NCBI RefSeq assembly: GCF_029227915.1
Contig: NC_079884.1
Location: forward strand, 31,622,001 to 31,686,000
Source of the DNA: Hydractinia symbiolongicarpus
Lineage: Eukaryota; Cnidaria; Hydrozoa; Anthoathecata; Hydractiniidae
Direction: 5' to 3'
Length of the DNA stretch: 64,000 nucleotides
Shown here: positions 39,136 through 49,912 of the stretch, piece by piece
Layout of the letters: every line of letters starts with the position of its first letter
Numbering within the stretch: position 1 is the first letter of the stretch
Translations under genes and position numbers: made by a program
Notes under the pieces: generated by a model
Database searches by the model: none
Told to the model about the DNA's origin: nothing
What the model saw: only the letters and a program-made list of their open reading frames with translations

Positions 39136-42100
39136 TCATATAAAACCAATTTGTGGGATGTATTTTTTACATAGTCTGCAGGAGCAGTTTGGTACCCACT
39201 TTTTAATTTGGGATTTAAAGGATTGCAAGGATGACATTTCTTTGATTCTTACTGGAATTTGTTGCCATATTTTGTAACCGATAAAGGATAAAGTTTCTGT
39301 ACCATAGTAAACTGATTTAGCATTACGGCCAGTAAATTCTCGATTATTTCTTAGATTGTATTTTGGATTATAAACAGGAAAAATATCTTGCATTATTTCT
39401 GGAGCCATGTCGTTTTTTATTTTGTACATCTCAGTTGCAAGAGATTGTAGGTTTCGTTGGTGTACCGTAACAGAGCTGTCCTTATGAAGGAGGTCTGTGA
39501 ATGAAGAAGAACTGTCGCTATAGACTATCCGCAGTGCTTTTTCATGTATTCGATTAATACGATTGTTTAGAGCTCTGTTGTGAAACATCCAAACTAGAGG
39601 GCAGTAATTGAATTGCGAAATTACGAAGGAATTCATTAATAGTTTCTTCTTATTAAAGTTCATAAAAGATGTCATCCTTGTAAGCGCATTTAGTTTCTGA
39701 CTCGCTTTTGCACAGAGTTTAGACACATGCAGATCAAATTTAAGTTTGTTATCGATAATGACTCCAAGTAGGCGTCCATGAGTGCTGCCTTTTATTACTG
39801 AGTTGCCTATCTGTGTACTTAATATTTCATTATCGCTTAAAAGCAAATGACACTTGTCATCATTTGCTTTCATTGCATTATTGTCAAACCATGTAAACAC
39901 TTTTTCAGAAATGTTTTGAAGTTTAGTAACGACTTCCTTTGAGTCGTTACCGATAACATATGGTGTTGTGTCGTCTGCATAGCTCGCAAATTCAATGTCA
40001 TTAAAATCAAATTCAACTGAGAAAAGATCGCAGATAAATATGTTAAAAAGTAACGGGCCTAGAATAGATCCTTGCGGCACGCCAAACAATATTTCAAGCC
40101 ATGAGCTATACGAATTTTTTATCTTTACTCTTTGAAATCTTCCACTCACATAACTCATAATTAGGCGTAGGGAATACATGTCAAATCCATATGCATGAAG
40201 TTTTGCGATCAGTAAATCATGTAGGAGACAGTCAAATGCTTTAGATAAATCAGTCAGAAGGGCTCCACATGCTTTACCTTCATCAACAGCCTTTTTCCAT
40301 TTTTCAAGCATAACAGTGAGACAGTGCTGAGCACTGTAGCCTTTCCTAAATCCACACTGAAACTTACTTAAGTATCGGTTAAAATAATCTTCAATTTGAC
40401 GATACAGACATCTCTCAAAGATTTTTGAAAGGTTACTAAGAATGCTTATAGGTCTGTAGTTTGATTTGTTAGATCTGTCTTTTTCTTTAAAAAGTGGTGT
40501 CACATCTGCCCTTTTCAAAAATTCTGGGTATTTACACAGATCAATTGCAGAGTTAACAGAGAAATGTAAAGTTTCTAAATACTGATCTTCGTTTTCCTTA
40601 ATTATTTTTGTTGGTATATCGGTTTCTTGGCATGCCTTATGAATATTCAAATTTCGTATCTCTCTCCTGATTTCAGCTTTTTCTACATGATTGAAGGAAA
40701 AACCAGGATTGTAATCACCAATGTTTTTTTTTATATTCAGTATACTTGGATGGTTTTCATATCGTTTAATAGCCTTCAAAACAGGGTCATCTACGTTTGA
40801 GCAAATTACAAGGATTGTGTCAGATATTGTAAGATCCAGATTTTTTACAATATTCGTGAAGAAAGTGTTGAAAATGTTTGCAACCTTTTCATCATCCGAT
40901 ATGATTTCTTCTTTTTCTATCAGTGTTATAATTTGGGTCGATGGTCCTTTATCGGACAAGAAAGGTTTTATAGTTTTCCAAAATGTCTTATTATCGGTAA
41001 TTTTTTTAACATTTAGATTGTTGTAATAATCATATTTTTCTTTTCGAAATAGTGTGACACAAATATTTCTTTGTTGATTAAAAGCTAATCTATTTTCTTC
41101 TGTTCTATTTTTTAAGTATTTATTTCTAAGCCTACTTCTTTTCATAACAGCCTTATGCAGGGTCCTATTCATGAACGGTGATTGGTTTGCTCTTACGTAT
41201 TTTTTTTTTAATGGCGCAATTTTGTTAAGGACTGATTTTGCACATTCATGAAAGTTTTCTAACTCATCATCTATCTTTTTTTTCGATTTTTCTATATTTT
41301 GAAGTCGACATGTTAGCTCATAACAAAAACGTTCATTTGAAAAGTTTTTGTAATTCCTATATTTGATGATATGAGATTTTTGTTTCTGAAAATATATTTT
41401 CATTACAGTGATGGCCATTTTATGGAAATCGGAGAGACCTGTTTCCAATGTGCTGGTGTTTTGGAAATAGTTATATCGATTTGTGAGAAAAAGATCAATA
41501 CACGATGGGTTATCAGGGTTTTTAAAGCATGTGGGGCCCTTCACGAGGCACTTAAGGTTGTAGAGTTCAGCAAATTCTGTCATGCTATTTTCGTTAATTT
41601 CCGCATTAAAATCTCCTAATAGTAATATGTTGTCATAATTTGCAGACAAAACATGAAGACCGTTACCAATATTTTTTAAATGTTCAGATATAGCATTTTT
41701 GTGGTGGTTGTATGAGCAACAGAGCAGCCATTTTTTTTTTCGCAGGTTTAGTTCGACAAAAAATCCTTCAAAATTGTCCGTACTAGTACTAGTTGGATGC
41801 AACTGTTTTGATGGAATATCTTGACGTACATATAAGAGCATACCTCCACCTTTACTATTACGATCCAGACGAAAATGCTTTGTGTAACCGTCAATTTTAA
41901 ATTGAGCGGTAGGAAAAGAGCTATCAATTTTAGTTTCAGAGATTAAAAGAACATCAAGGTTTCCATCAATTGCATCAACTAGACAGTCGAATTTATTTCG
42001 TACGGAATTAATGTTAATTTGTCCAAGAATAATCCTATTAAAGTTTTGTAGACGTAAGTTTTTTAAGCAGGAAGAGAACGATATATCATTTTCTATCGTT

Positions 42101-42192
42101 TCTAGAGTTTTATTTATATTAAATGGTGCAATTGCATTAGGAAGAGTTGCTTCTTTTTTGTTAGATATTTTTGTGGGGATACTATTGCTCAT
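39136..42192 (-). CDS. LINE ORF2: endonuclease-reverse transcriptase (1018 aa)
   Basis: This is the enzyme that nicks target DNA and copies the element RNA there (target-primed reverse transcription). The N-terminal endonuclease/exonuclease/phosphatase domain spans about residues 54-268: QININSVRNK (58-67), SETKID with the metal-binding Glu (85-90), GGGMLLYVR (115-123), LLGDFNAEI (191-199) and GLSDFHK (252-258). A linker follows, then the RT: FKEKDRSNKSNYRPIS (568-583), LTDLSKAFD (646-654), GVPQGSILGP (704-713) and the catalytic YADD (738-741). A thumb-like region follows, and the C terminus ends in a CSCRLC cluster (1003-1008) before YIPQIGFI. There is no internal stop or frameshift, and the length is normal for a CR1-type ORF2. 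The ATG at 42192 lies 12 nt after the ORF1 stop, which suggests reinitiation. It may be recently active, but 5' truncation probably removed its promoter. Confidence 0.93.
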   Translation of the reverse strand: MSNSIPTKISNKKEATLPNAIAPFNINKTLETIENDISFSSCLKNLRLQNFNRIILGQININSVRNKFDCLVDAIDGNLDVLLISETKIDSSFPTAQFKIDGYTKHFRLDRNSKGGGMLLYVRQDIPSKQLHPTSTSTDNFEGFFVELNLRKKKWLLCCSYNHHKNAISEHLKNIGNGLHVLSANYDNILLLGDFNAEINENSMTEFAELYNLKCLVKGPTCFKNPDNPSCIDLFLTNRYNYFQNTSTLETGLSDFHKMAITVMKIYFQKQKSHIIKYRNYKNFSNERFCYELTCRLQNIEKSKKKIDDELENFHECAKSVLNKIAPLKKKYVRANQSPFMNRTLHKAVMKRSRLRNKYLKNRTEENRLAFNQQRNICVTLFRKEKYDYYNNLNVKKITDNKTFWKTIKPFLSDKGPSTQIITLIEKEEIISDDEKVANIFNTFFTNIVKNLDLTISDTILVICSNVDDPVLKAIKRYENHPSILNIKKNIGDYNPGFSFNHVEKAEIRREIRNLNIHKACQETDIPTKIIKENEDQYLETLHFSVNSAIDLCKYPEFLKRADVTPLFKEKDRSNKSNYRPISILSNLSKIFERCLYRQIEDYFNRYLSKFQCGFRKGYSAQHCLTVMLEKWKKAVDEGKACGALLTDLSKAFDCLLHDLLIAKLHAYGFDMYSLRLIMSYVSGRFQRVKIKNSYSSWLEILFGVPQGSILGPLLFNIFICDLFSVEFDFNDIEFASYADDTTPYVIGNDSKEVVTKLQNISEKVFTWFDNNAMKANDDKCHLLLSDNEILSTQIGNSVIKGSTHGRLLGVIIDNKLKFDLHVSKLCAKASQKLNALTRMTSFMNFNKKKLLMNSFVISQFNYCPLVWMFHNRALNNRINRIHEKALRIVYSDSSSSFTDLLHKDSSVTVHQRNLQSLATEMYKIKNDMAPEIMQDIFPVYNPKYNLRNNREFTGRNAKSVYYGTETLSFIGYKIWQQIPVRIKEMSSLQSFKSQIKKWVPNCSCRLCKKYIPQIGFI

Positions 42193-42204
42193 ACAAACAC
42201 CAAG

Positions 42205-43023
42205 TCAATCCTTAGAAATAAAATTTAAAAAAGAATTAGCCAGTGTTACCGATCCATATTGGTTTAAATGTAGTTTACTTCTGTTAAGGTGACGATTCCG
42301 ATCCATCTGCTGATAGTGATTTATGAATGCGATATTTCGTTCAGCACATCCTTTATATAGGTGGTCATTGAGTTCGTCACATCTAATACCTTGATCGTCA
42401 TTTCTTGGAGTCAGACCAGATACGGATACGTTCATATTCGAGTTAATCAATGATGTTGCTAAATTAATTATATCGTTAGCTATAACCTCTGGTGCTACGT
42501 TTCTAGAAAGATCATTTGTGCCAACATGAAGGATGATGTTATCTGGCTTTTTCTTCATGGTTGGTTTGACGTATTCATACATGTCTTCTGTCGTAGCTCC
42601 AGGAAAGGATTTTAGTATAACTCTCTTGTTTTGGTTGTAGTCAAGGGATTTGGTCATCTTGTAACCGTTGATGCCTTTTATTATACTGTCTCCTAGTATA
42701 CATGTAATTTTTTTAGTGTTAATAATGTTATTAGCGTTATTAAGTGATTGCCTTTTTGTTGGAATGTTTTCTTTATTATTATGTACAATTATGTCTTCAT
42801 TATTATGTACAATTATGTCTTCATTATTATGTACAATTAGTTCCTCATTATTATGTATAAAGTTATTATTATTATAAGTATCACCTCTAAAACTTTCTGT
42901 TATTTCAGAGTGATCATTATTCTCATTATACAGATGTTCAAATCGATTTCGATGAACAAAGCTTTGGTTGTTATGTCGTATAGTCGAATGTATACAAAGA
43001 AAGTACCCTGTGAGTAAACTCAT
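42205..43023 (-). CDS. 5'-truncated LINE ORF1 with SGNH/GDSL esterase domain, in frame with a satellite ATG
   Basis: The open frame has 272 codons if counted from the ATG at 43023. That ATG and about the first 16 residues lie in satellite DNA; LINE sequence begins at 42976. The LINE part has an Asn-rich stretch with an eight-residue repeat, then an SGNH-hydrolase fold: block I GDS at 111-113 (ILGDSIIKG), block III GTND at 168-171 (LHVGTND), and the late catalytic His in KLHLNQYG at about 252. Esterase domains of this kind are known in ORF1 proteins of CR1/L2 LINEs, where ORF1p binds RNA. The native N terminus is missing and there is no Met in the LINE part before the domain. A translated product would be a chance chimera; no evidence of expression is visible. 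Confidence 0.82.
   Translation of the reverse strand: MSLLTGYFLCIHSTIRHNNQSFVHRNRFEHLYNENNDHSEITESFRGDTYNNNNFIHNNEELIVHNNEDIIVHNNEDIIVHNNKENIPTKRQSLNNANNIINTKKITCILGDSIIKGINGYKMTKSLDYNQNKRVILKSFPGATTEDMYEYVKPTMKKKPDNIILHVGTNDLSRNVAPEVIANDIINLATSLINSNMNVSVSGLTPRNDDQGIRCDELNDHLYKGCAERNIAFINHYQQMDRNRHLNRSKLHLNQYGSVTLANSFLNFISKD
42766..42855 (-). repeat. 24-bp coding minisatellite in LINE ORF1
   Basis: About four tandem 24-bp units encode HNNEELIV, HNNEDIIV, HNNEDIIV and HNNKENI. The two central units are identical at the protein level. It lies upstream of the esterase domain in a low-complexity, presumably disordered part. Repeat number may vary between element copies. Confidence 0.88.
42977..42980. 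repeat. Target-site duplication CGTA, 5' side of LINE
   Basis: CGTA directly before TAGTCGAATG, where the satellite monomer resumes in phase. It pairs with 38904-38907. It is short, so chance contributes, but the empty-site comparison supports it. Confidence 0.75.
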
Positions 43024-44599
43024 TTCCAAAACGATTTTTTAAATTATCTTTTCACCACTAAAACGCATGAGACTTGTTGTTTTCAAAAATGTTTTCATTT
43101 TTGATGAGACGCTGAATAAAAGAAGTTTAATCGCCGGCAAACGAAAACCCGCCATTTCCTGTAAACCCCGGGCTTGGCCCGTATAGTCAAAAGTATACAA
43201 AGAAAGTACCCGGGGTGTAAACTCATTTCCCGAACGATTTTTTAAATTATTATTTCACCACTAAAGCCCATGAGACTTGTAGTTTTTAAAAATGTTTTCC
43301 TTTTTGATGAGACGCTAAATAAAAGAAGTTTAATCGCCGGCAAACGAAAACCCGCGATTTCCCGTAAATCCTGGGCTTGGCCCGTATAGTCGAATGTATA
43401 CAAAGAAAGTACCCTGTGAGTAAACTCATTTCCAAAACGAATTTTTAAATTATCTTTTCACCACTAAAACGCATGAGACTTGTAGTTTTTAGAAATGTTT
43501 TCATTTTTGATGAGACGCTTAATGAAAGTGGATTAATCGCCGGCAAACGAAAACCCGCGATTTCCCGTAAATCCTGGGCTTGGCCCGTATAGTCGAATGT
43601 ATACAAAGAAAGTACCCTGTGAGTAAACTCACTTCCAAAGCGATTTTTTAAATTATCTTTTCACCACTAAAACGCATGAGACTTGTAGTTTTCAAAAATG
43701 TTTTCATTTTTGATTAGACACTGAATAAAAGAAGTTTAATCGCCGGCAAACGAAAACCCGCCATTTCCCGTAAATCCCGGCTTGGCCCGTATAGTCAAAA
43801 GTATACAAAGAAAGTACCCAGGGAGTAAACTCATTTCCCGAACGATTTTTTATATTATTTTTTCACCACTAAAACGCATGAGACTTGTAGTTTTCAAAAA
43901 TGTTTTCATTTTTGATGGGACGCTGAATAAAAGAAGTTTAATCGCCAGCAAACGAAAACCCGCGATTTCCCGTAAATCCCGGACTCGGCCCGTATAGTCA
44001 AAAGTATACAAAGAAAGTACCCAGGGAGTAAACTCATTTTCCGAACGATTTTTTAAATTATTTTTTCACCACTAAAACACATGAGACTTGTAGTTTTCAA
44101 AAATGTTTTCATTTTTGACTAGACACTGAATAAACGAAGTTTAATCACTGGCAAACGAAAACCCGCCATTTCCCGTAAATCCCGGGCTTGGCCCGTATAG
44201 TCAAAAGTATACAGAGAGAGTACCCAGGGAGTAAACTCATTTCCCGAACGATTTTTTATATTAATTTTTCACCACTAAAACGCATGAGACTTGTAGTTTT
44301 CAAAAATGTTTTCATTTTTGATGGGACTCTGAATAAAAGAAGTTTAATCGCCGGCAAACGAAAACCCGCGATTTCCCGTAAATCCCGGAATCGGCCCGTA
44401 TAGTTAAAAGTATACAAAGAAAGTACCCAGGGAGTAAACTCACTTTCCGAACGATTTTTCAAATTATTTTTTCACCACTAAAACGCATGAGACTTGTAGT
44501 TTTTAAAAATGTTTTCATTTTTGATGAGACGCTTAATGAAAGAGATTTAATCGCCGGCAAACGAAAACCCGCGATTTCCCGTAAATCCCGGCCTTGGCC

Positions 44600-45640
44600 C
44601 GTATAGTCGAATGTATACAAAGAAAGTACCCTGTGAGTAAACTCATTTCCCGAACGATTTTTTAAATTATCTTTTCACCACTAAAACGCATGAGACTTGT
44701 AGTTTTCAGAAATGCTTTCATTTTTGATGAGACGCTTAATGAAAGTGGATTAATCGCCGGCAAACGACAACCCGCGATTTCCCGTAAATCCCGGGCTTGG
44801 CCCGTATAGTCGAATGTATACAAAGAAAGTACCCTGTGAGTAAACTCATTTCCAAAACGATTTTTTAAATTATCTTTTCACCACTAAAACGCATGAGACT
44901 TGTAGTTTTCAGAAATGTTTTCATTTTTGATGAGACGCTTAATGAAAGTGGATTAATCGCCGGCAAACGAAAACCCGCGATTTCCCGTAAATCCCGGGCT
45001 TGGCCCGTATAGTCGAATGTATACAAAGAAAGTACCCTGTGAGTAAACTCATTTCCAAAACGATTTTTTAAATTATCTTTTCACCACTAAAACGCATGAG
45101 ACTTGTAGTTTATAGAAATGTTTTCATTTTTGATGAGACGCTTAATGAAAGTGGATTAATCGCCGGCAAACGAAAACCCGCGATTTCCCGTAAATCCCGG
45201 GCTTGGCCGTATAGTCGAATGTATACAAAGAAAGTACCCTGTGAGTAAACTCATTTCCAAAACGATTTTTTAAATTATCTTTTCACCACTAAAACGCATG
45301 AGACTTGTAGTTTTCAGAAATGTTTTCATTTTTGATGAGACGCTTAATGAAAGTGGATTAATCGCCGGCAAATGAAAACCCGCGATTTCCCGTAAATCCC
45401 GGGCTTGGCCCGTATAGTCGAATGTATACAAAGAAAGTACCCTGTGAGTAAACTCATTTCCAAAACGATTTTTTAAATTATCTTTTCACCACTAAAACGC
45501 ATGAGACTTGTAGTTTTCAAAAATGTTTTCATTTTTGATGAGACGCTTAATGAAAGTGGATTAATCGCCGGCAAACGAAACCCCGCGATTTCCCGTAAAT
45601 CCCGGGCTTGGCCCGTATAGTCAAATGTATACAAAGAAAG
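44600..45640. repeat. Third run of near-identical type-B monomers
   Basis: About five monomers with GTCGAATG, CCCTGTGAG and GTGGATTAATCG, most with CCAAAACG. One has lost a base in CTTGGCCGTATAG near 45205, one has TTTATAGAAATG near 45110 and one has AAATGAAAACC near 45370. Otherwise they match the runs at 15.84 and 27.76 kb. Confidence 0.7.
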
Positions 45641-47478
45641 TACCCTGTGAGTAAACTCACTTCCAAAGCGATTTTTTAAATTATCTTTTCACCACTAAAA
45701 CGCATGAGACTTGTAGTTTTCAAAAATGTTTTCATTTTTGATTAGACACTGAATAAAAGAAGTTTAATCGCCGGCAAACAAAAACCCGCCATTTCCCGTA
45801 AATCCCGGCTTGGCCCGTATAGTCAAAAGTATACAAAGAAAGTACCCAGGGAGTAAACTCATTTCCCGAACGATTTTTTATATTATTTTTTCACCACTAA
45901 AACGCATGAGACTTGTAGTTTTCAAAAATGTTTTCATTTTTGATGGGACGCTGAATAAAAGAAGTTTAATCGCCAGCAAACGAAAACCCGCGATTTCCCG
46001 TAAATTTCGGACTCGGCCCGTATAGTCAAAAGTATACAAAGAAAGTACCCAGGGAGTAAACTCATTTTCCGAACGATTTTTTAAAGTATTTTTTCACCAC
46101 TAAAACGCATGAGACTTGTAGTTTTCAAAAATGTTTTCATTTTTGACTAGACACTGAATAAAAGAAGTTTAATCGCCGGCAAACGAAAACCAGCGATTTC
46201 CCCTAAATCCCGAGCTTGGCCCGTGTAGTCGAATGTATACAAAGAAAGTACTCAGGGTGTAAACTCATTTCCCAAACGATTTTTTAAATTATTGTTTCAC
46301 CACTAAAGCCTATGAGACTTGTAGTTTTTAAAAATGTATTCATTTTTGATGAGACGCTGAATAAAAGCAGTTTAATCGCCGGCAAACGAAAACCCGCGAT
46401 TTTCCGTAAATCCCGGGCTTGGCCCGTATAGTCAAATGTATACAAAGAAAGTACCCTGTGAGTAAACTCATTTCCAAAACGATTTTTTAAATTATCTTTT
46501 CACCACTAAAGCCTATGAGACTTGTAGTTTTCAAAAATGTTTTCATTTTTGATGAGACGCTAAATGAAAGAGGTTTAATCGCCGGCAAACGAAAACCAGC
46601 GATTTCCCCTAAATCCCGGGCGTGGCCCGTGTAGTCGAATGTATGCAAAAAAAGTACCCAGGGAGTAAACTCACTTCCCGAACGGTTTTTTAATTTTTTT
46701 TTTCACCACTAAAACGCATGAGACTTGTAGTTTTCAAAAATGTTTTCATTTTTGATGAGACGCTAAATGAAAGAGGTTTAATCGCCGGCAAACGAAAACC
46801 AGCGATTTCCCCTAAATCCCGGGCTTGGCCCGTGTAGTCGAATGTATACAAAAAAAGTACCCAGGGAGTAAACTCATTTCCCGAACGATTTTTTAATTTT
46901 TTTTTTCACCACTAAAGCCCATGAGACTTGTAGTTTTTAAAAATGTTTTCATTTTTGATGAGCGCTGAATAAAAGAAGTTTAATCGCCGGCAAACGAAAA
47001 CCCGCCATTTCCCGTAAACCCCGGGCTTGGCCCGTATAGTCGAATGTATACAAAGAAAGTACCCAGGGAGTAAACTCATTTCCCAAACGATTTTTTAAAT
47101 TATTATTTCACCACTAAAACCTAAGAGACTTGTAGTTTTTAAAAATGTATTCATTTTTGATGAGACGCTGAATAAAAGCAGTTTAATCGCCGGCAAACGA
47201 AAACCCGCGATTTTCCGTAAATCCCGGGCTTGGCCCGTATAGTCAAATGTATACAAAGAAAGTACCCTGTGAGTAAAGTCATTTTCAAAACGATTTTTTA
47301 AATTATCTTTTCACCACTAAAGCCTATGAGACTTGTAGTTTTCAAAAATGTTTTCATTTTTGATGAGACGCTGAATAAAAGAAGTTTAATCGCCGGCAAA
47401 GGAAAACCCGCGATTTCCCGTAAATCCCCGGCTTGGCCTGTATAGTTGAATGTATACAAAGAAAGTACCCTGTGAGTA

Positions 47479-49912
47479 AACTAATTTCCAAAACGATTTT
47501 TTAAATTATCTTTTCACCACTAAAATGCATAAGACTTGTAGTTTTCAAAAATGTTTTCATTTTTGATTAGACACTGAATAAAAGAAGTTTAATCGCCGCC
47601 AAACGAAAACCCGCGATTTCCCGTAAATCCCGGGCTTGGCCCGTATAGTCGAATGTATACAAAGAAAGTACCCTGTGAGTAAACTCATTTCCAAAACGAT
47701 TTTTTAAATTATCTTTTCACCACTAAAACGCATGAGACTTGTAGTTTTCAAAAATGTTTTCATTTTTGATGAGACGCTTAATGAAAGTGGATTAATCGCC
47801 GGCAAACGAAAACCCGCGATTTCCCGTAAATCCCGGGCTTGGCCCGTATAGTCGAATGGATACAAAGAAAGTACCCTGTGAGTAAACTCACTTCCAAAGC
47901 GATTTTTTAAATTATTTTTTCACCACTAAAACGCATGAGACTTGTAGTTTTCAAAAATGTTTTCATTTTTGATTAGACACTGAATGAAAGAAGTTTAATC
48001 GCGGGCAAACGAAAACCCGCCATTTCCCGTAAATCCCGGCTTGGCCCGTATAGTCAAAAGCATACAAAGAAAGTACCCAGGGAGTAAACTCATTTCCCGA
48101 ACGATTTTTTATATTATTTTTTCACCACTAAAACGCATGAAACTTGTAGTTTTCAAAAATGTTTTCATTTTTGATGGGACGCTGAATAAAAGAAGTTTAA
48201 TCGCCAGCAAACGAAAACCCGCGATTTCCCGTAAATCCCGGACTCGGCCCGTATAGTCAAAAGTATACAAAGAAAGTACCCAGGGAGTAAACTCATTTTC
48301 CGAACGATTTTTTAAATTATTTTTTCACCACTAAAACGCATGAGACTTGTAGTTTTCAAAAATGTTTTCATTTTTGATGAGACGCTTAATGAAAGAGGTT
48401 TAATCGCCGGCAAACGAAAACCAGCGATTTCCCCTAAATCCCGGGCTTGGCCCGTGTAGTCGAATGTATACAAAGAAAGTACCCAGGGAGTAAACTCATT
48501 TCCCGAACGATTTTTTAATTATTTTTTTTCACCACTAAAGCCCACGAGACTTGTATTTTTTAAAAATATCTTCATTTTTGATGAGCGCTGAATAAAAGAA
48601 GTTTAATCGCCGGCAAACGAAAACCCGCGATTTCCCGTAAATCCCGGACTCGTCCCGTATAGTCAAAAGTATACAAAGAAAGTATCCAGGGAGTAAACTA
48701 ATTTCCAAAACGATTTTTTAAATTATCTTTTCACCACTAAAATGCATAAGACTTGTAGTTTTCAAAAATGTTTTCATTTTTGATTAGACACTGAATAAAA
48801 GAAGTTTAATCGCCGCCAAACGAAAACCCGCGATTTCCCGTAAATCCCGGGCTTGGCCCGTATAGTCGAATGTATACAAAGAAAGTACCCTGTGAGTAAA
48901 CTCATTTCCAAAACGATTTTTTAAATTATCTTTTCACCACTAAAACGCATGAGACTTGTAGTTTTCAAAAATGTTTTCATTTTTGATGAGACGCTTAATG
49001 AAAGTGGATTAATCGCCGGCAAACGAAAACCCGCGATTTCCCGTAAATCCCGGGCTTGGCCCGTATAGTCGAATGGATACAAAGAAAGTACCCTGTGAGT
49101 AAACTCACTTCCAAAGCGATTTTTTAAATTATTTTTTCACCACTAAAACGCATGAGACTTGTAGTTTTCAAAAATGTTTTCATTTTTGATTAGACACTGA
49201 ATGAAAGAAGTTTAATCGCGGGCAAACGAAAACCCGCCATTTCCCGTAAATCCCGGCTTGGCCCGTATAGTCAAAAGCATACAAAGAAAGTACCCAGGGA
49301 GTAAACTCATTTCCCGAACGATTTTTTATATTATTTTTTCACCACTAAAACGCATGAAACTTGTAGTTTTCAAAAATGTTTTCATTTTTGATGGGACGCT
49401 GAATAAAAGAAGTTTAATCGCCAGCAAACGAAAACCCGCGATTTCCCGTAAATCCCGGACTCGGCCCGTATAGTCAAAAGTATACAAAGAAAGTACCCAG
49501 GGAGTAAACTCATTTTCCGAACGATTTTTTAAATTATTTTTTCACCACTAAAACGCATGAGACTTGTAGTTTTCAAAAATGTTTTCATTTTTGATGAGAC
49601 GCTTAATGAAAGAGGTTTAATCGCCGGCAAACGAAAACCAGCGATTTCCCCTAAATCCCGGGCTTGGCCCGTGTAGTCGAATGTATACAAAGAAAGTACC
49701 CAGGGAGTAAACTCATTTCCCGAACGATTTTTTAATTATTTTTTTTCACCACTAAAGCCCACGAGACTTGTATTTTTTAAAAATATCTTCATTTTTGATG
49801 AGCGCTGAATAAAAGAAGTTTAATCGCCGGCAAACGAAAACCCGCGATTTCCCGTAAATCCCGGACTCGTCCCGTATAGTCAAAAGTATACAAAGAAAGT
49901 ATCCAGGGAGTA
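47479..49912. repeat. 6-monomer (1217 bp) higher-order repeat, two adjacent copies
   Basis: AAACTAATTTCC at 47478 and 48695, AAAATGCATAAGAC (about 47523/48740), GAATGGATACAAAG, TCGCGGGCAAACG (48001/49218), AAAAGCATACAAAG and CATGAAACTTG all recur at 1217 bp. The second copy is virtually identical to the first. Further whole or partial copies begin at about 51.33, 52.55 and 57.61 kb (GCGGGCAAAC at 51855, 53071, 58139 and 58544). Confidence 0.87.

Larger units (their letters stand above)
38908..42976 (-). mobile_element. CR1/L2-type non-LTR retrotransposon, 5'-truncated, ORF2 intact
   Basis: A 4069-bp insertion in minus orientation. From its 5' end it has a truncated ORF1 with an SGNH-esterase domain, a 12-nt gap, a full ORF2 with AP-type endonuclease and reverse transcriptase, a short AT-rich 3' untranslated region and an (AAT)n tail. 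It is flanked by a 4-bp CGTA duplication (38904-38907 and 42977-42980; 5 bp if one tail base is counted). There are no LTRs. The 5' end lies inside ORF1, which is typical of incomplete target-primed reverse transcription. The combination of ORF1 esterase, APE and RT is known from the CR1 and L2 clades. Base composition is more AT-rich than the satellite. The clade is inferred from motifs only. Confidence 0.92.

Noticed and set aside
40721-42877. Plus-strand open frames opposite the LINE (40721-41026, 41371-41619, 42011-42292, 42668-42877, and 39071-39277)
   Set aside because: They are antisense to ORF2, ORF1 or the 3' end, have no domain of their own, and the sense frames carry clear conserved motifs.
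38908-42976. LTR retrotransposon or retroviral origin of the 4.07-kb insert
   Set aside because: There are no terminal repeats, protease, RNase H or integrase. The endonuclease is AP-type and the insert has a simple-repeat tail and variable 5' end, all as in non-LTR elements.
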